This document shows, one piece after another, positions 32,552 through 43,654 of a stretch of DNA of 64,000 nt. The position numbers were made by a program, and so were the translations under genes. The notes below the pieces were generated by a model. That model worked only from the letters and a program-made list of their open reading frames with translations. It had not been told where the DNA came from and did not search any database. Position 1 is the first letter of the stretch. Each line of letters starts with the position of its first letter. The DNA comes from Arthrinium phaeospermum (lineage: Eukaryota > Ascomycota > Sordariomycetes > Amphisphaeriales > Apiosporaceae), in contig QYRS01000012.1 in the NCBI GenBank assembly GCA_006503535.1, positions 744,001 through 808,000 of the forward strand. Reading direction: 5' to 3'.

Positions 32552-33793
32552 TTAGTAGGTGGCGGGGGTGGCGACGTAGCCGGCGGCGGGGGTGGGCTCG
32601 GGCTTCGACTCGACCTTGGGGTCGACGACCTTGGGAGCCTCGACGGCCTTGGGCTCCTCAACCTTGGGCTCCTCAACCTTGGGGTCGACCTTGGGGTCAA
32701 CCTCGACCTTGGGAGAAGGGTAGGCGGGGACGGAGGGGTCAACCTTCTCGACCTCGGGCTCGGCAGTGTAGCTCTTGGGGTCCTCGACCTTGGGGTCGAC
32801 GGGGACGGGGACGCCGCCGCAGTGCGCCTGCATGGAGCCCCACTGGGAGACATCGTAGGGACGGCCGCCGGAGGTGGCGGGGACGCTGACGTAGCGGGGG
32901 TCCTCGACCTCGTCCTGCTCGTCGTCGTCGTGGTTCTTCTTGCACTTCTTGCCGTGCTTCTTGCCCTTCTTGCACTTCTTGTCGTCCTTGTCCTCCTTGT
33001 CGTCCTTGTCGTTGGACTTCTTGTCGTTCTTGTGCTTCTTGTCCTTCTTGCACTTCTTGCCGTGCTTCTTGTCCTTCTTGCACTTCTTGTCGTCCTTGTC
33101 CTCCTTGTCGTCGGTCTCGTACACGTCGTACTCCTCGTCGTCCTTGTCATCCTTGTCGTCCTTGTCGGAGTCATCGTCGTCGTGGCTGCTGCGCTTCCAG
33201 GTCAGGCCGCTGTTGAAGCTGGGCGCCAACCAGCTGTCGAAGCCGGGCATGACGGAGCCGCTGTCAGAGCAGTCGGTGGTCTGGTAGACAATGACTAGCG
33301 AGGGTGTTAGCTCAATGTTTTCTCGTGTGGCTGGCCAAGGAAAGGGGAAAGGGGGTAACTTACTAGGGCAGTTCTGCTGGTCCTGGCCGACGTGGGGGTA
33401 GGCGACGATGACGTGCTGGTCGTCGTCCTCCTCCTCGTCCTTGTCGTCCTTGTCGTTCTTGTGGTGCTTCTTGTTCTTGTGCTTCTTGTCATCCTTGTCA
33501 TCCTTGTCGTCGCTGGTGCGGCGCCAGAAGCTGCTGCCGCTGCCGCCGAGGCCAAGGCCGCCGCCGATGCCGACACCGCCGAAGCCGCCCCACGAGGAGC
33601 CGGAGCGGGCGGGCATGCACTCGCCGGGGGTCATGACGGCGGCGCCGCCGGTGGAGAAGCACTCGGAGTCGTGGCAGTAGGCCAGGGTGGGAGGGACGAA
33701 GACGCGGGTGTCCTGGTCGTCCTGCTCCTTGCTGGAGGTCGGGACCGCGACGGCGGCCGCGACGAAGATGGTGTTCAAGACGAGGGAGTACAT
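32552..33793 (-). CDS. Secreted Lys/Asp-rich repeat protein, unknown function
   Basis: I do not recognise a named family. I place exons 33793-33364 and 33294-32552 around a 69-nt intron (GTAAGT...GAGCTAACACCCTCGCTAG). It is in frame and stop-free, so unspliced reading adds 23 residues. The spliced product has 390 residues. It opens with a signal peptide (MYSLVLNTIFVAAAVAVP). Next is a small part with Cys and Gly-rich loops (GGFGGVGIGGGLGLGG), then alternating Asp/Lys blocks (DDKDDKDDKK, KNKKHHKNDKDDKD). A longer repeat with DDKKCKKDKKHGKKCKK occurs twice with small changes. The tail is rich in Pro, Val, Lys and Glu (VDPKVDPKVEEPKVEEPK). The balanced charge and low complexity suggest an extended, disordered cell-surface or secreted polyampholyte. 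Metal or polyanion binding is possible but unproven. Confidence 0.75.
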   Translation of the reverse strand: MYSLVLNTIFVAAAVAVPTSSKEQDDQDTRVFVPPTLAYCHDSECFSTGGAAVMTPGECMPARSGSSWGGFGGVGIGGGLGLGGSGSSFWRRTSDDKDDKDDKKHKNKKHHKNDKDDKDEEEDDDQHVIVAYPHVGQDQQNCPSKLPPFPFPWPATRENIELTPSLVIVYQTTDCSDSGSVMPGFDSWLAPSFNSGLTWKRSSHDDDDSDKDDKDDKDDEEYDVYETDDKEDKDDKKCKKDKKHGKKCKKDKKHKNDKKSNDKDDKEDKDDKKCKKGKKHGKKCKKNHDDDEQDEVEDPRYVSVPATSGGRPYDVSQWGSMQAHCGGVPVPVDPKVEDPKSYTAEPEVEKVDPSVPAYPSPKVEVDPKVDPKVEEPKVEEPKAVEAPKVVDPKVESKPEPTPAAGYVATPATY

Positions 33794-35749
33794 CTTGGGA
33801 TCGGTTGATTGGTATTAGGGGTTGGTTTGGTTTATTGGGTGGGTATTCAAAAGAATGTGGTTCTTGAGTATTAAAAGAATGAATGGGTGGTTATTAAAGA
33901 ATGGAGGGGATGATTAGATGCTTGGTGATGAGGATGGGAAAGAAAAAGAGGCAGTACTCAGGGCGCGGATACCGAGTTATATACATGAGCGAGAGGTTGC
34001 CATTCTGGGCGGTTTCCCTACTTGCTCCCAGGCTTCTCAGGGCCCAACACGAATCTGCCGATCACATCTGGGGACTATCGAGCTTCCGTCTGATCGCGAT
34101 GCGGTAATGGGCCCATACAGCTGCTCAATTATTGAAGCTTCGTCTTGTTGTCCTATGGGTGATGGGCGCCTCATTTCACACAAGGGGGCGCGTTCGCAGG
34201 GCCCTGTCTCTGAAGACCGCATACATTGGAAGGTTGCGTGTGCCAAAACAAGATTTCCCCATCCGCGCTTCTCGCTTTCAGCTGCCCACAGGGCCGAGGG
34301 CAAATTGTTCTCGAAAGTGTCGAGTGTTGAGACATGCATGGGCTCAATGGAGAGATCTGCAATGTGCTTTGATGCAGAGCTGCCCCTTCCCAATTCGGGA
34401 CACGCGATTTGCCGGGGCCGTGCAGTTGGAATTGCCTCGCTTTTCCCGCGTGTGCTTCAATGTATACTATGTAATAGCAGTCGGAAATCTCCTTGCTCGA
34501 GACATTGGCTGACGAGAGTCCGTGGTGATGCCGCAGGGCAAAGGGCTTCATAGCGATGCTGACGGGCTGCGTGGGGACTGCTTCAAGACAGCTCTGTGCA
34601 ATGGGTGCGTAGATGACGGCTCGGTTTCTAGACCGGCTTGTTTGCTTGTAGAGTGCCTTCTCAATGTCCTCGCTGGGCCGCTCAACATTCGCCACTGGGT
34701 GACTGCAAGATGCTGCTGCTGCTCAAGTCCTTTCTATTTCCCGACTGCCTCCCCGTCCGTTCGGAGCAGCACCGGGGTAGTCAATGGCCAGTAGTGACAG
34801 GTTTTCGAGCAAGGCCATCTTAGTCAGGGTACTGAGGCAGTTTGTTGTGGTGAGTAGGTAATGCCGGCAAATTCTCGAATGCAGGATGTGCTTTTTCCCG
34901 TCGCGTCCCTAGAGGTACAAGAACAGCAGAGCTGGTGGGGGATTGACCCAATCTCCCACACACATATAGAGGCATCAGCAATGTCCACCTAGGGAAATTC
35001 ATGACACAGATATTAATAAACGGAGGGCTTCGAGAGCCAGGTACATACAGCTGGGGATGGATGGGATGTCTTGGGTCACTTTGCCCAGCCAGCGCGGAGA
35101 ATCGTCCGTAAACAGAATTGAAAGTATGTATTCTTCATCATTTCCGGCCTGCGCGAGAACCGTTTGGCTTGTCTCGAAGGGGCGAAAAAAGAAAGTAAGA
35201 GAGCAATGGGAAGTTTGTACCTGCATATGCCACAAACTGGATTACATGGGCCGCTCGTTCGGGGTCAGCTGGTCGCGGGTGGTGCTTTCTTTTCCTGAGT
35301 ATCTCAACCCAGCAGCCGACTTGGTCGAGATACTCATTTGGGTCTCCGGCAAGAACCTACGGCGACTTCTCGGCCGAGATTCTGACCACGTCGATTCTTC
35401 TTCTCCGTCGCGGATAGGGGCTCTCACCTAGGCCTACACCGAGCCAGTACAATAGCCTGAATAGACGTTCATAGCTGCGCAAATCCAGATGTGCCCCAGG
35501 TCTTTCGACCGAATTGATGTTTCCAATACCCTAAGTGCTATACATGCCTAATGACCCATTATGTCCAGTACGTGGTGTTCGGACACTGCGTATGTAGCCT
35601 ATCAGCCAGGGGATTTGAAAGTGGTGCTTGAGTTGGGGGCCGGGACCCACCAATGCTTCTTTCCATACCGCTGCGGGATATGTATGCCCATAAGCACACT
35701 GCTTTCAACAACCAACCACCGACCAATCGTCTCAGCGATTGGATCAATA
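33794..35749. other. Intergenic, no protein gene seen
   Basis: Starts with the promoter side of the Lys/Asp-rich protein gene, with a short AT-rich leader of GGTTTGGTTTATTGGG type. The open frames in 33.9-34.7 kb overlap on both strands and lack domain marks. Nothing else is supported up to the tRNA gene. Confidence 0.4.
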
Positions 35750-35847
35750 GCTCGGTTAGCTCAGTTGGTTAGAGCGTCGTACTAATATTCTCTCACCAGA
35801 ATACTTAAGTAATGCGAAGGCCATGAGTTCAAGCCTCATACTGAGCA
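35750..35847 (+). tRNA. tRNA-Ile(AAU) with 24-nt intron
   Basis: The acceptor arms pair over seven positions (GCTCGGT / ACTGAGC, one G-T). The D arm reads TAGCTCAGTTGGTTAGAGC. The anticodon stem TCGTA / TGCGA closes loop CTAATAA with anticodon AAT at 35784-35786. The T arm is ATGAG-TTCAAGC-CTCAT. A 24-nt intron (35788-35811) sits one base after the anticodon, the canonical nuclear tRNA intron position. Without it the tRNA is 74 nt including the discriminator A. CCA is not encoded, as is normal in eukaryotes. Confidence 0.92.
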
Positions 35848-35848
35848 G

Positions 35849-35859
35849 CTTTCTTTTTT
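35849..35859 (+). terminator. RNA polymerase III terminator
   Basis: A T-rich run with six T residues (35854-35859) begins two bases after the discriminator base of the tRNA gene. Confidence 0.75.
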
Positions 35860-36209
35860 GCCTATTTTTGCCCTCGTTTTGCCCTTGGACCGGATATCAG
35901 CATCCATTCCAGTTGCATAATACGAGTAGCATTTTTCACTTCGTCTTGTATGTTAGAGAATAGCTAAGAAATGAAATGAGGATTGTTTATTTAATACGTA
36001 GAAGGAGGCAACCTTTCTTAATTATAAGTATAAATGATGATATATCAAAACCGTCCGGTTCTCAAGATGGAAAGCCTGAATGAAGGTTGCTTTTGATTGT
36101 TGCCGCGGACAGGTAACCCGTATCAGCTCTCCGTTCGCGAATGCCGAACGCAGTGGCCTCGTCTTTCGGTCCCAACGGTACGGTATGTAGATCCAGTTGC
36201 ACATGTTTT

Positions 36210-37204
36210 CCTACGTACTTTTCAGATAATAGAATCTGGTATGGACACTGGGATAAAGCCCATCATGGCCATGGAGCGCCGTTAACTCGCTGTTGGAGAG
36301 GAACAATTTGAAGTCAGATACTCGATCCGGGTTGACGATATGCTGGCGCCCCTTGCCACGACGGAATGCGCGGACGGCTTGAATCAACAGACTCCTGAGT
36401 ATCACTTATCCTAGTGCATCGCCATCGGAAAAGAACTGAATCTTAAACAGCAGTTCGGGTGGGAGCTGGCTCCAGCAACGCCGGATACCCAAAGCATGAT
36501 CAATTAGTCCATAAGGCCTCCTTGGTGATGCGAGCCCAGGGAGCCGCTATCCAGAGAATGGGCATGTTCCGGGCCCAGAAGTTCCTCCAGCAGGCCGCCG
36601 GGTAGTGCCACACGTAGGACCTTGCATTAGTTTCAGCGCAGAGCGCAGCACACCCTGCTTTGTTTCCATGGACGGTACACCATATTTAGGCAGTCAAAGT
36701 AGACCTCGGCGGCAGAGCTGAGCTGGTTGCGCTCGTTTTGGTCTGGGTGCTGAAAGGGGCCGGCCAGTCGCCCGAACGACGTGCAAGCATCGTTGCTAAG
36801 CTCTGAACGGGTGCTAGCTTCGAAACATGGCAATGACGGATCAGTCAGGGCCTAGGGTGACACTTACAAACAGTGAATTCTTCTGGTGGGAAGTTTTGCG
36901 GCATATCCCGCAAGGTGAGGGGAGCACCAAGTGCTCGTTGGATTTGATATCATCACTGTCGAAGGAAGCTATCTTGGGCAAGTGAGAACCCTAACTGGTT
37001 ACATTCTCACAAAGTGAAATAGGGGTAGACCTCGCAGCCAAACGTAGCAAGTCGCCAGTGAAATATCCAGAACCAGTTCAATACACATAATGAAAACCAA
37101 AGTATATCACGCCCATGTGAGGTTACCATGGCTGGTGTTATAACCACGGGTGAACCGCCTCCGCATCCATTTCCTAAATAAATTTGGTGCGAAGTTTCAA
37201 CCAT
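36210..37204 (-). pseudogene. Unrecognised decayed coding stretch
   Basis: On the minus strand several segments read like protein but do not form one open frame: about 37204-37007, a piece ending NFPPEEFTV just before a GTAAGT near 36870, 36833-36633 (with QLSSAAEVYFDCLNM), a piece around 36430-36500 with WSQLPPELLFKIQFF, and 36405-36211. Several frame changes and stops separate them. Some gaps carry plausible GT...AG signals, others do not. The LPPELLFKI string resembles the start of an F-box, but I cannot assign a family. It may be a dead gene, a multi-exon gene spoiled by base errors, or chance. Confidence 0.25.
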
Positions 37205-38033
37205 TCACTTCGACCGTACTGAAAGTGCTTCTGAGGATCGAGCCAGTCAGTACTATGCATTGATGACCTCCATCGTCTTTGTTACCATCTCGAACTTCAG
37301 CTGGAGTATCGACAGGCCAGGTTTACGCAGAAACTTGCATCGACCACCACACTGATTCGAAATATGAAGCCCCCAAGGAAACATGCCTTGAATTATTATA
37401 CGAATACAAGCTTTAGCGTAATAGTGTATCAACAACACGTAACATGCCAGCAGTAGGATGTAAGATACGTAAGTTTTGTTTTAGGGATGAACATGTACAT
37501 GAGCGAAATGGGCTGATACTGATTCATTGAGATATTATGGCAGTAAGAGAACTATCTATGTGGGTAGATCATGGCATATGCCTCCATTACGGTCTGCAAG
37601 GCATTAAGTGACTTATTCTAACCTTGGGCTTCGACTCTTGCCTCAGCTACACGCTGGGAAGCAATGGATTGATCCATCCCCAGGACCAACTTCAATTGAG
37701 CGGAAGAATGTGGGTCCGTAGTACCTACATGAGCTAGAGTGGGGCCTTTTTCTTTTGAAGATGGTGCATTGACCATGCAGTCCTTCCAGCCACTGCACCT
37801 TCCACTCTGACTGGCAATCCCGTTGCGTCGCGATTTGGATCCGCGTTGCCGCATTGCGTTTGAACGACACCAAAAAATCGTCCTTATCATTGGATGCCAA
37901 ACATCGAGGCTCGTCAATCCATCGCCCCCCTTTTCCCCCAGCAATTGTCGCGACTCTCGACGCGCACAACATCGTTGGCCCAGCAGCTGCGCAACATCAT
38001 TATCGCATACCTTGGTTGTTTCAACCATCCAGC
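37205..38033. other. Intergenic, rsc7 promoter side
   Basis: No gene recognised. The right end is a C-rich leader (CGCCCCCCTTTTCCCCC) before the rsc7 start codon. Confidence 0.4.
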
Positions 38034-39696
38034 ATGCCTGGCCGTCGATCAGGGAGGGCCGCCGCCCGACGCGCCGCCGAGAAGATGGGTGAGTCCGAAT
38101 CCATACTTCCTCCATGGGAATGCGCACTCCATTCTAACTGTCCTGTCATTCTATAGAGAGCACACCCAAAACATTCGACGAGATCGAGGATGAACCCATG
38201 CGCGATGTCGAGGGTGATGCATCGGATGCTGAGGTTCAACCAGAAGCCGAGGAGAATGGCGATGACTCCGCAGCGGAGCCCGATGAAGAGAACCAGGAAC
38301 CGGAATCCGAAGCGGAAGCATCTGCCAAGTCTCCCACCCCTCCACCTCAACCAGTCATCCGCAGAAGACGTTTAGGCCGACCGCCCAAGAACCGCCCGCC
38401 CGATTGGGATACGCTCCCTATCGAACCCCCCAACCGCGATCCCAATGAGACTCCGCGTCGCCGAGGACGAGGCGGCTGGAGAGGCAGGGGTGGTCGTAAA
38501 GGCCAGTCTTACCAGCCCACACAGCAGACCATCGACAAGGAAGGCACCTTAGCCAACATTGTAGATGACGAGGTTGTCCTTCCGGAGGACCCCGAGGGTG
38601 AAACCAAGGTCGACAAGAATGGCCATCTTCTGGGCGGCCGCGAGTATCGTTGCCGAACCTTTACGGTCCAAGGTCGTGGCGACCGACTGTACATGTTGTC
38701 CACTGAACCAGCCCGATGCGTTGGCTTCCGCGACTCGTACCTCTTCTTCACCAAGCACAAGCGACTTTACAAGATCATTGTGGATGAGGAAGAGAAACGC
38801 GATATGATTGAGCGAGATATTATCCCGCACTCATACAAGGGCCGCGCCATAGGAATTGTGACGGCCCGCTCAGTGTTTCGCGAATTTGGCGCCCTGATTG
38901 TGGTTGGAGGGCGCAGAATCAACGACGACTACGAGGTTGCCGTACGCCGGGCCGAGGGGGCTGTTGAGGGTGAAATCGCCGATCCGAATGATCGATTCGT
39001 TCCCGGTGAGGAGTACAACAAGAACCAGTATGTTGCTTGGCACGGTGCCAGTGCCGTCTACCATTCGGGCGTGCCTTCGGTTCCGGCGCAAAGCGGCAAG
39101 CCTGAATTCAAGAAGAAGCGGGTGACGGTCACGGACTCAAATTGGCAGCTCGAGCACGCCCGCGCTGCAGCGTAAGTTAACGAGGCAATGGTACCCATGT
39201 GTTCCCCAGTACACTAACGTCATTTTAGCCAATTCAATGCCGAGATTGGTGCTATCCGGCGCCATAACAACAAGGGTGTCTACGATATCCACACCAACAC
39301 CGTGCAGTTCCCCGCGAGCATGCAGCCCACACGGGCACGGATACTGCAGGTTGCAGACTCGTCGGCCCCGACAGACAGCGATCTATTTGTCCCATTAGAC
39401 CCTAAGATTCCTCGGAACTTCAAGGTGGTTGATACAATCATGGAAATCCCTCCTGCTGGTGTAGCGTCTGCGGTCTACGAGCAGCGCGAGACACCTCCCT
39501 TCTTGAAGGATTTCCAGGGTCTCGGTTCCATCTCTGCCGACATCAAGGATCTGTTACCCCTGAGTGCAGACAGGCTCTCGACGACGCACTGGACAAGGAG
39601 AATGAGTGGAAGACGCATTGGGGGCCAGAGAGCGAGACCGCGCACCGCCGGGCTCCCATCATCGATGCCGCCATCGTGCCTTTCAGCAAATCGTAG
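38034..39696 (+). CDS. rsc7: Chromatin remodelling subunit Rsc7/Npl6 family, one-base frame break near the 3' end
   Basis: A subunit of RSC or SWI/SNF remodellers (CRC subunit family); nuclear. I place exons 38034-38088, 38157-39171 and from 39229, with introns of 68 and 57 nt (CTAAC branch sites). The N-terminus is basic (MPGRRSGRAAARRAAEKM). An acidic stretch, an AT-hook-like RRRLGRPPKNRPP and an RGRGGWRGRGGRKG patch follow. The conserved core includes GREYRCRTFTVQGRG, RLYMLSTEPARCVGFRDSY, GRAIGIVTARSVFREFGA and NNKGVYDIHTNTVQFP. Read literally, the frame ends at 39793 with a non-conserved tail (544 residues). In the +1 frame after the CCCC at 39557-39560 a family-like ending appears (ALDDALDKENEWKTHWG, then PIIDAAIVPFSKS) and stops at 39694-39696 (512 residues if one base is missing). 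I take 39696 as the intended end. Confidence 0.9.
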
Positions 39697-41444
39697 GTGC
39701 TTAACAAGATGGAAGAGCCGGCAGAAAGCCTTCTCGTCGAATCAACAGACTCGAGGATTGGAAACCTGTAATATCATGAGGGGCAAAGGGTGAACGGTTG
39801 AACACCATCAGCTGGCGTCAGAGGCGTTATGGGCCGCAATGCACTGCGCGCCTAGGGATTTTAAACTGCTTTTCTTTGCTTTCCTATACCTCAGTTATCC
39901 TCGTAAAATTTGTTTGGCATTCGGAATCTCCAGCATTTGTTGATGGGACCACGAGGATGCTGTTCTTGTTGCCGTAGACTTGCTAGGGGCAAATGCGGTG
40001 GCAGCTTCAGAAAGATGCTAGGCAGACACTAGTTAATTTTCACGAATAGAGAAAGAGTCTGTTTTTGTATAGATAACCGAACGAATTCTTCAGCTGTTGA
40101 AGTCACTTGCAGGTCTGTAAATTGTGACAGGGCGTTGGGAGCCAGCATTAATCAGGAGCCGCTGCCTTGTTACGATCCCATGTCCCCTTACTCCCTGCTA
40201 CTCTAAAACATCGAGTGGCCTTGGACGATCCCGGCGTATCTGTAGGTTCGTAGGTTTCTAAATCCACACATCTATTATATCTTCAATGCAACTACCGCGT
40301 TACCTAAACACTTAGTGTTATCTTGTTGGTGGTATCATAAGGCCAGCTTCCCACTCCGACGACCAATCAAGTCATGTTGTTTGTTAGTCTTGCAAGTAAA
40401 GCAACGTGTGTTGTCTGATGACCAAAATCACCCTTTCAGCCCTGCAAGAAGAGTTGTGTTCTCGTCTCGGGTGTACGACCCAGGATCTCGTGAGACGACC
40501 ATTCAATACTGAAACCCATGATATGTAGACTTCAACAGGCAGCAGGCAGCAAGCTGACAAGCTAGCTCTACGATGGGTTCTGTGAGGGTGGCTTCTGTCT
40601 GTCTACCTACTTTGGGAAAACGGCGGGCGAATAGGTTGGGGCACGTCGAAATATTCAATATGGGCATACATTCAGGCTAGGGGAAAGCGAGGCGAAGGTC
40701 ATCCCTTTGCTCTCCTGTGCTCTGGCCGTTAACTACTATAAAAGTCACGGAGTTGTTGCCATGAATGCTATGATGTATCGGAGTCTTATGATGTGTATGT
40801 TCTCTCGCATCATCGTCTCATGGGCATGTTCATTTCGACGACATAACGAGGAAAAATTTCTTCGAGATGGAAAGTCAATTCGCTGGCTCTAACGTAGGGA
40901 TGACGATGCCGCTCTCGCTATTATTTCACCGATATCCTCCTCGTTTCCTGGGCCATTCCACTGGCATAGCATTGAGCGGAGCACAAAGATATCTGCAAGA
41001 GGGAGGGTTTACGCGTTCAAGTTGCACATCGCAGAAGAAAACTTACTCGAACTGCACAGTTGTAGGTGCATATTCTTCCAGATATGTCAATTCTTCATTT
41101 CCGACACACTAATGAAGTTCACCGCTTCGACTTTTACCTTTTGCTGAAAAGTCAAACGCTGACGCGAAATTCAATGGACACCACGATGTTTGCATACCGA
41201 CTACACTTCCCGCAGCTCTCGCATGATGCGATGCGCCTCTCTGCTTATGGTTCGGCACTGCAGTCTGTATGCAGCCGCATCTCATCTCTGGATGGTCCCT
41301 ATTTTTCACTTTGCCCGTCATGCAGCCCGAACGATGTCGGGGTCATAGCGAGTCGACGTTTATACGTTGGGTTTGCAGATCTGCCGCTTGTTCAACACAT
41401 GGATTGGCAGGGCTATGTATGATGTTGCAACGTAGAGAACAAAC

Positions 41445-41474
41445 GTGCTCCGAGATCACGTGCTCCGAGATCAC
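41445..41474. repeat. 15-bp perfect tandem repeat
   Basis: GTGCTCCGAGATCAC occurs twice back to back; the junction makes CACGTG, an E-box-like palindrome. Confidence 0.8.
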
Positions 41475-43298
41475 AGGGCATTCTTCCGCGCCTTTGGAGA
41501 GTATAGATTGAGTGCAATGGAGGCAACGACTATAGGGGTATTGTCGACTTTTGATTGACACGACACTACTTGCGAATGGCTTCACCTACGTCAGCCTTTG
41601 CAGCTAATGCGCCTCTGGCATCATCTTTAGCCCCCATCCCAACTGTCGGTGCATATCACATTAAGAGTACAAAATATATACAGTCAGTCATATAAGCCGG
41701 GTTGCGCACGTGGACCTGCAGTCTGTCTGAATTCCATTGGCTCGGGGTTCAACGTCGTCATATGCAGTCAGCATCCTGGCATCCCTCTCCCCCTCTCTCC
41801 TCGTTTTGCTTCCGTTGATCATTCTACACTTCCAAGAGCCGGTACGTTTCGAGTCACACATGTGAGACTCTGATGACTACAGTGCACATGAGGCAGGCGG
41901 CTTACTGTATGCAGAATGTACGAAGATGCGTCATCTACAGTAGCTAGCTATGTTGTGTGTACAAGCTTGCCGGTTTACCTACAGCCAGCCAGCCAGCCGC
42001 TAGAAGGATCAAAGAAGGACATTCATTACAAGAAGGGCAAATAGCCCCCCTATGTCTCTATTGGTTGGTTGGCAGGCCACTGCGCGAGCTTGGCAAGTTG
42101 AGTGCATACAGAGCACCTACGTGGGAGAGACATGGCCAAGCTGCGTAAGGATAGGCGACACCAGAGACGCACACTTGGGCACCATTGCATCATCGGCCGC
42201 GTGGGGTCCTGTTGGTTGAACGGCCAAAAGTATGGGGAGCCTGAGAGCCTCTGGGCAGAGAGAGACCACCGCTAGGGAGCTCCGCGGCCGTTCGTTCATA
42301 CATATGTTGATCTTTCAGACAAGAACCAAAAAAAGGTACTAACTACATACTACGTCAAGTGTCTGAGCCGGAGTCCAAGCCGCAGCAGGCAGAAGTTTGT
42401 AGTAGGCAGGCAGCATTGCTGCAGTGTTGAGAATTGTAGCTTACGAAGCGGCGAGTGATTTTAACTTGATGTTGTCATCACCTCATACGACTCTTTCTTG
42501 CTCCGATGTGGTGTGTTGTAATCCTAATGACGCCCAACCAAAGTAAACACTCAAATATCGATAAGCAACTCGTTAGAAGGGTCCCCGGGGTTCTAGAAAA
42601 AGAACAAGACTTAATAAGTGGGTGTTTACGAGTGGGAGCAGATCCGTACCGTCAAGAAAGCGCTCTTTACTAAGAAGCAATCCTGTAGGTGGCGGCGATT
42701 AGTGGGGGAGCGGGAGGGGGAGAGCTTTCCAGCATTCAATGCCAGATACGAGGTGGTGGTGAATGGTAGGTACTTGGAGACTTCCACGAGTGGCAATTCT
42801 CTTGTTGCCAGTGACGAGCACGTAGACAGGGAAGGGAGGAGACGGATCCGGGGAGCTATTAATGGCAGGCGGAACTGAGCAGCGGTGCCCGCCGATCCTA
42901 TCCCGATCTGCTCATTGGCCCGTTCCTCTCGGGCGGTGCACGACGCTCGATGCTCCAGGGCTCGATGGGCACGGCATGCGATGGGCGGCTCTTTGACCCC
43001 AAAACGGGGGGATCTACCTGGGCCGTATTACTACTATGCCATGACCAAGCTGAACAGAACAAAACAAAAATTATTGGTGGTTTAGGCAAAGACCGGAACT
43101 GGACATGGTCAATAGTACCTTTTTTTCGTTCACCCGAGCGCCTCAAAAGGAAACTAGAAGGAGTCGTGATGTCTCAAAGCTTTCCTTTGTTGCAGTCTAG
43201 TAGTAAACAGCCGCAACTTGCCGAGAGCAGACACACCCCGAGGATATGTCTTTTGTGTGTTCGAGCTGCCTATCTCGCATTCGGCCTAGCACGGCCGG

Positions 43299-43654
43299 CT
43301 GCATTGCCATGCCTCTTAATTAGGCACGACGAGATCCGGTCGTATCGGATAAGTAACCAGAGTTTCTATATTGCTTTGCCTGGATCATTCTCAAACACGC
43401 GGTGGCTTGCCAGGCCGCCCTGCACCAGCCTCATGGTGTGTAAGAGGGACTTGTTGGTTCTTCAAGTCACGGACTGCATTGCCATGCCCTCTTAATTAGG
43501 CACGACGAGATCCGGTCGTATCGGATAAGTAACCAGAGTTTCTATATTGCTTTGCCTGGATCATTCTCAAACACGCGGTGGCTTGCCAGGCCGCCCTGCA
43601 CATCAGCCTCATCATGGTGTGTAAGAGGGACTTGTTGGTTCTTCAAGTCACGGA
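43299..43654. repeat. Tandem direct duplication, about 175 bp x 2
   Basis: Copy 1 is 43299-43473 and copy 2 is 43474-43654, directly adjoining. They are near-identical; the differences I see are small length changes in copy 2 (one extra C, an extra AT, an extra CAT), totalling six bases. No coding frame runs through it. Confidence 0.92.

Noticed and set aside
32510..33298. Leu/Val-rich plus-strand frame that looks like a membrane protein
   Set aside because: It is the reverse complement of the Lys/Asp repeat codons (AAG/GAC read as CTT/GTC). The minus strand has a signal peptide and a good intron.
33918..34553. 211-codon open frame, plus strand
   Set aside because: No recognisable domain, unbiased codon use, overlapped by equally long frames on both strands.
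43299..43654. CRISPR-like array
   Set aside because: Only two directly adjoining long copies without spacers, in a eukaryotic genome.
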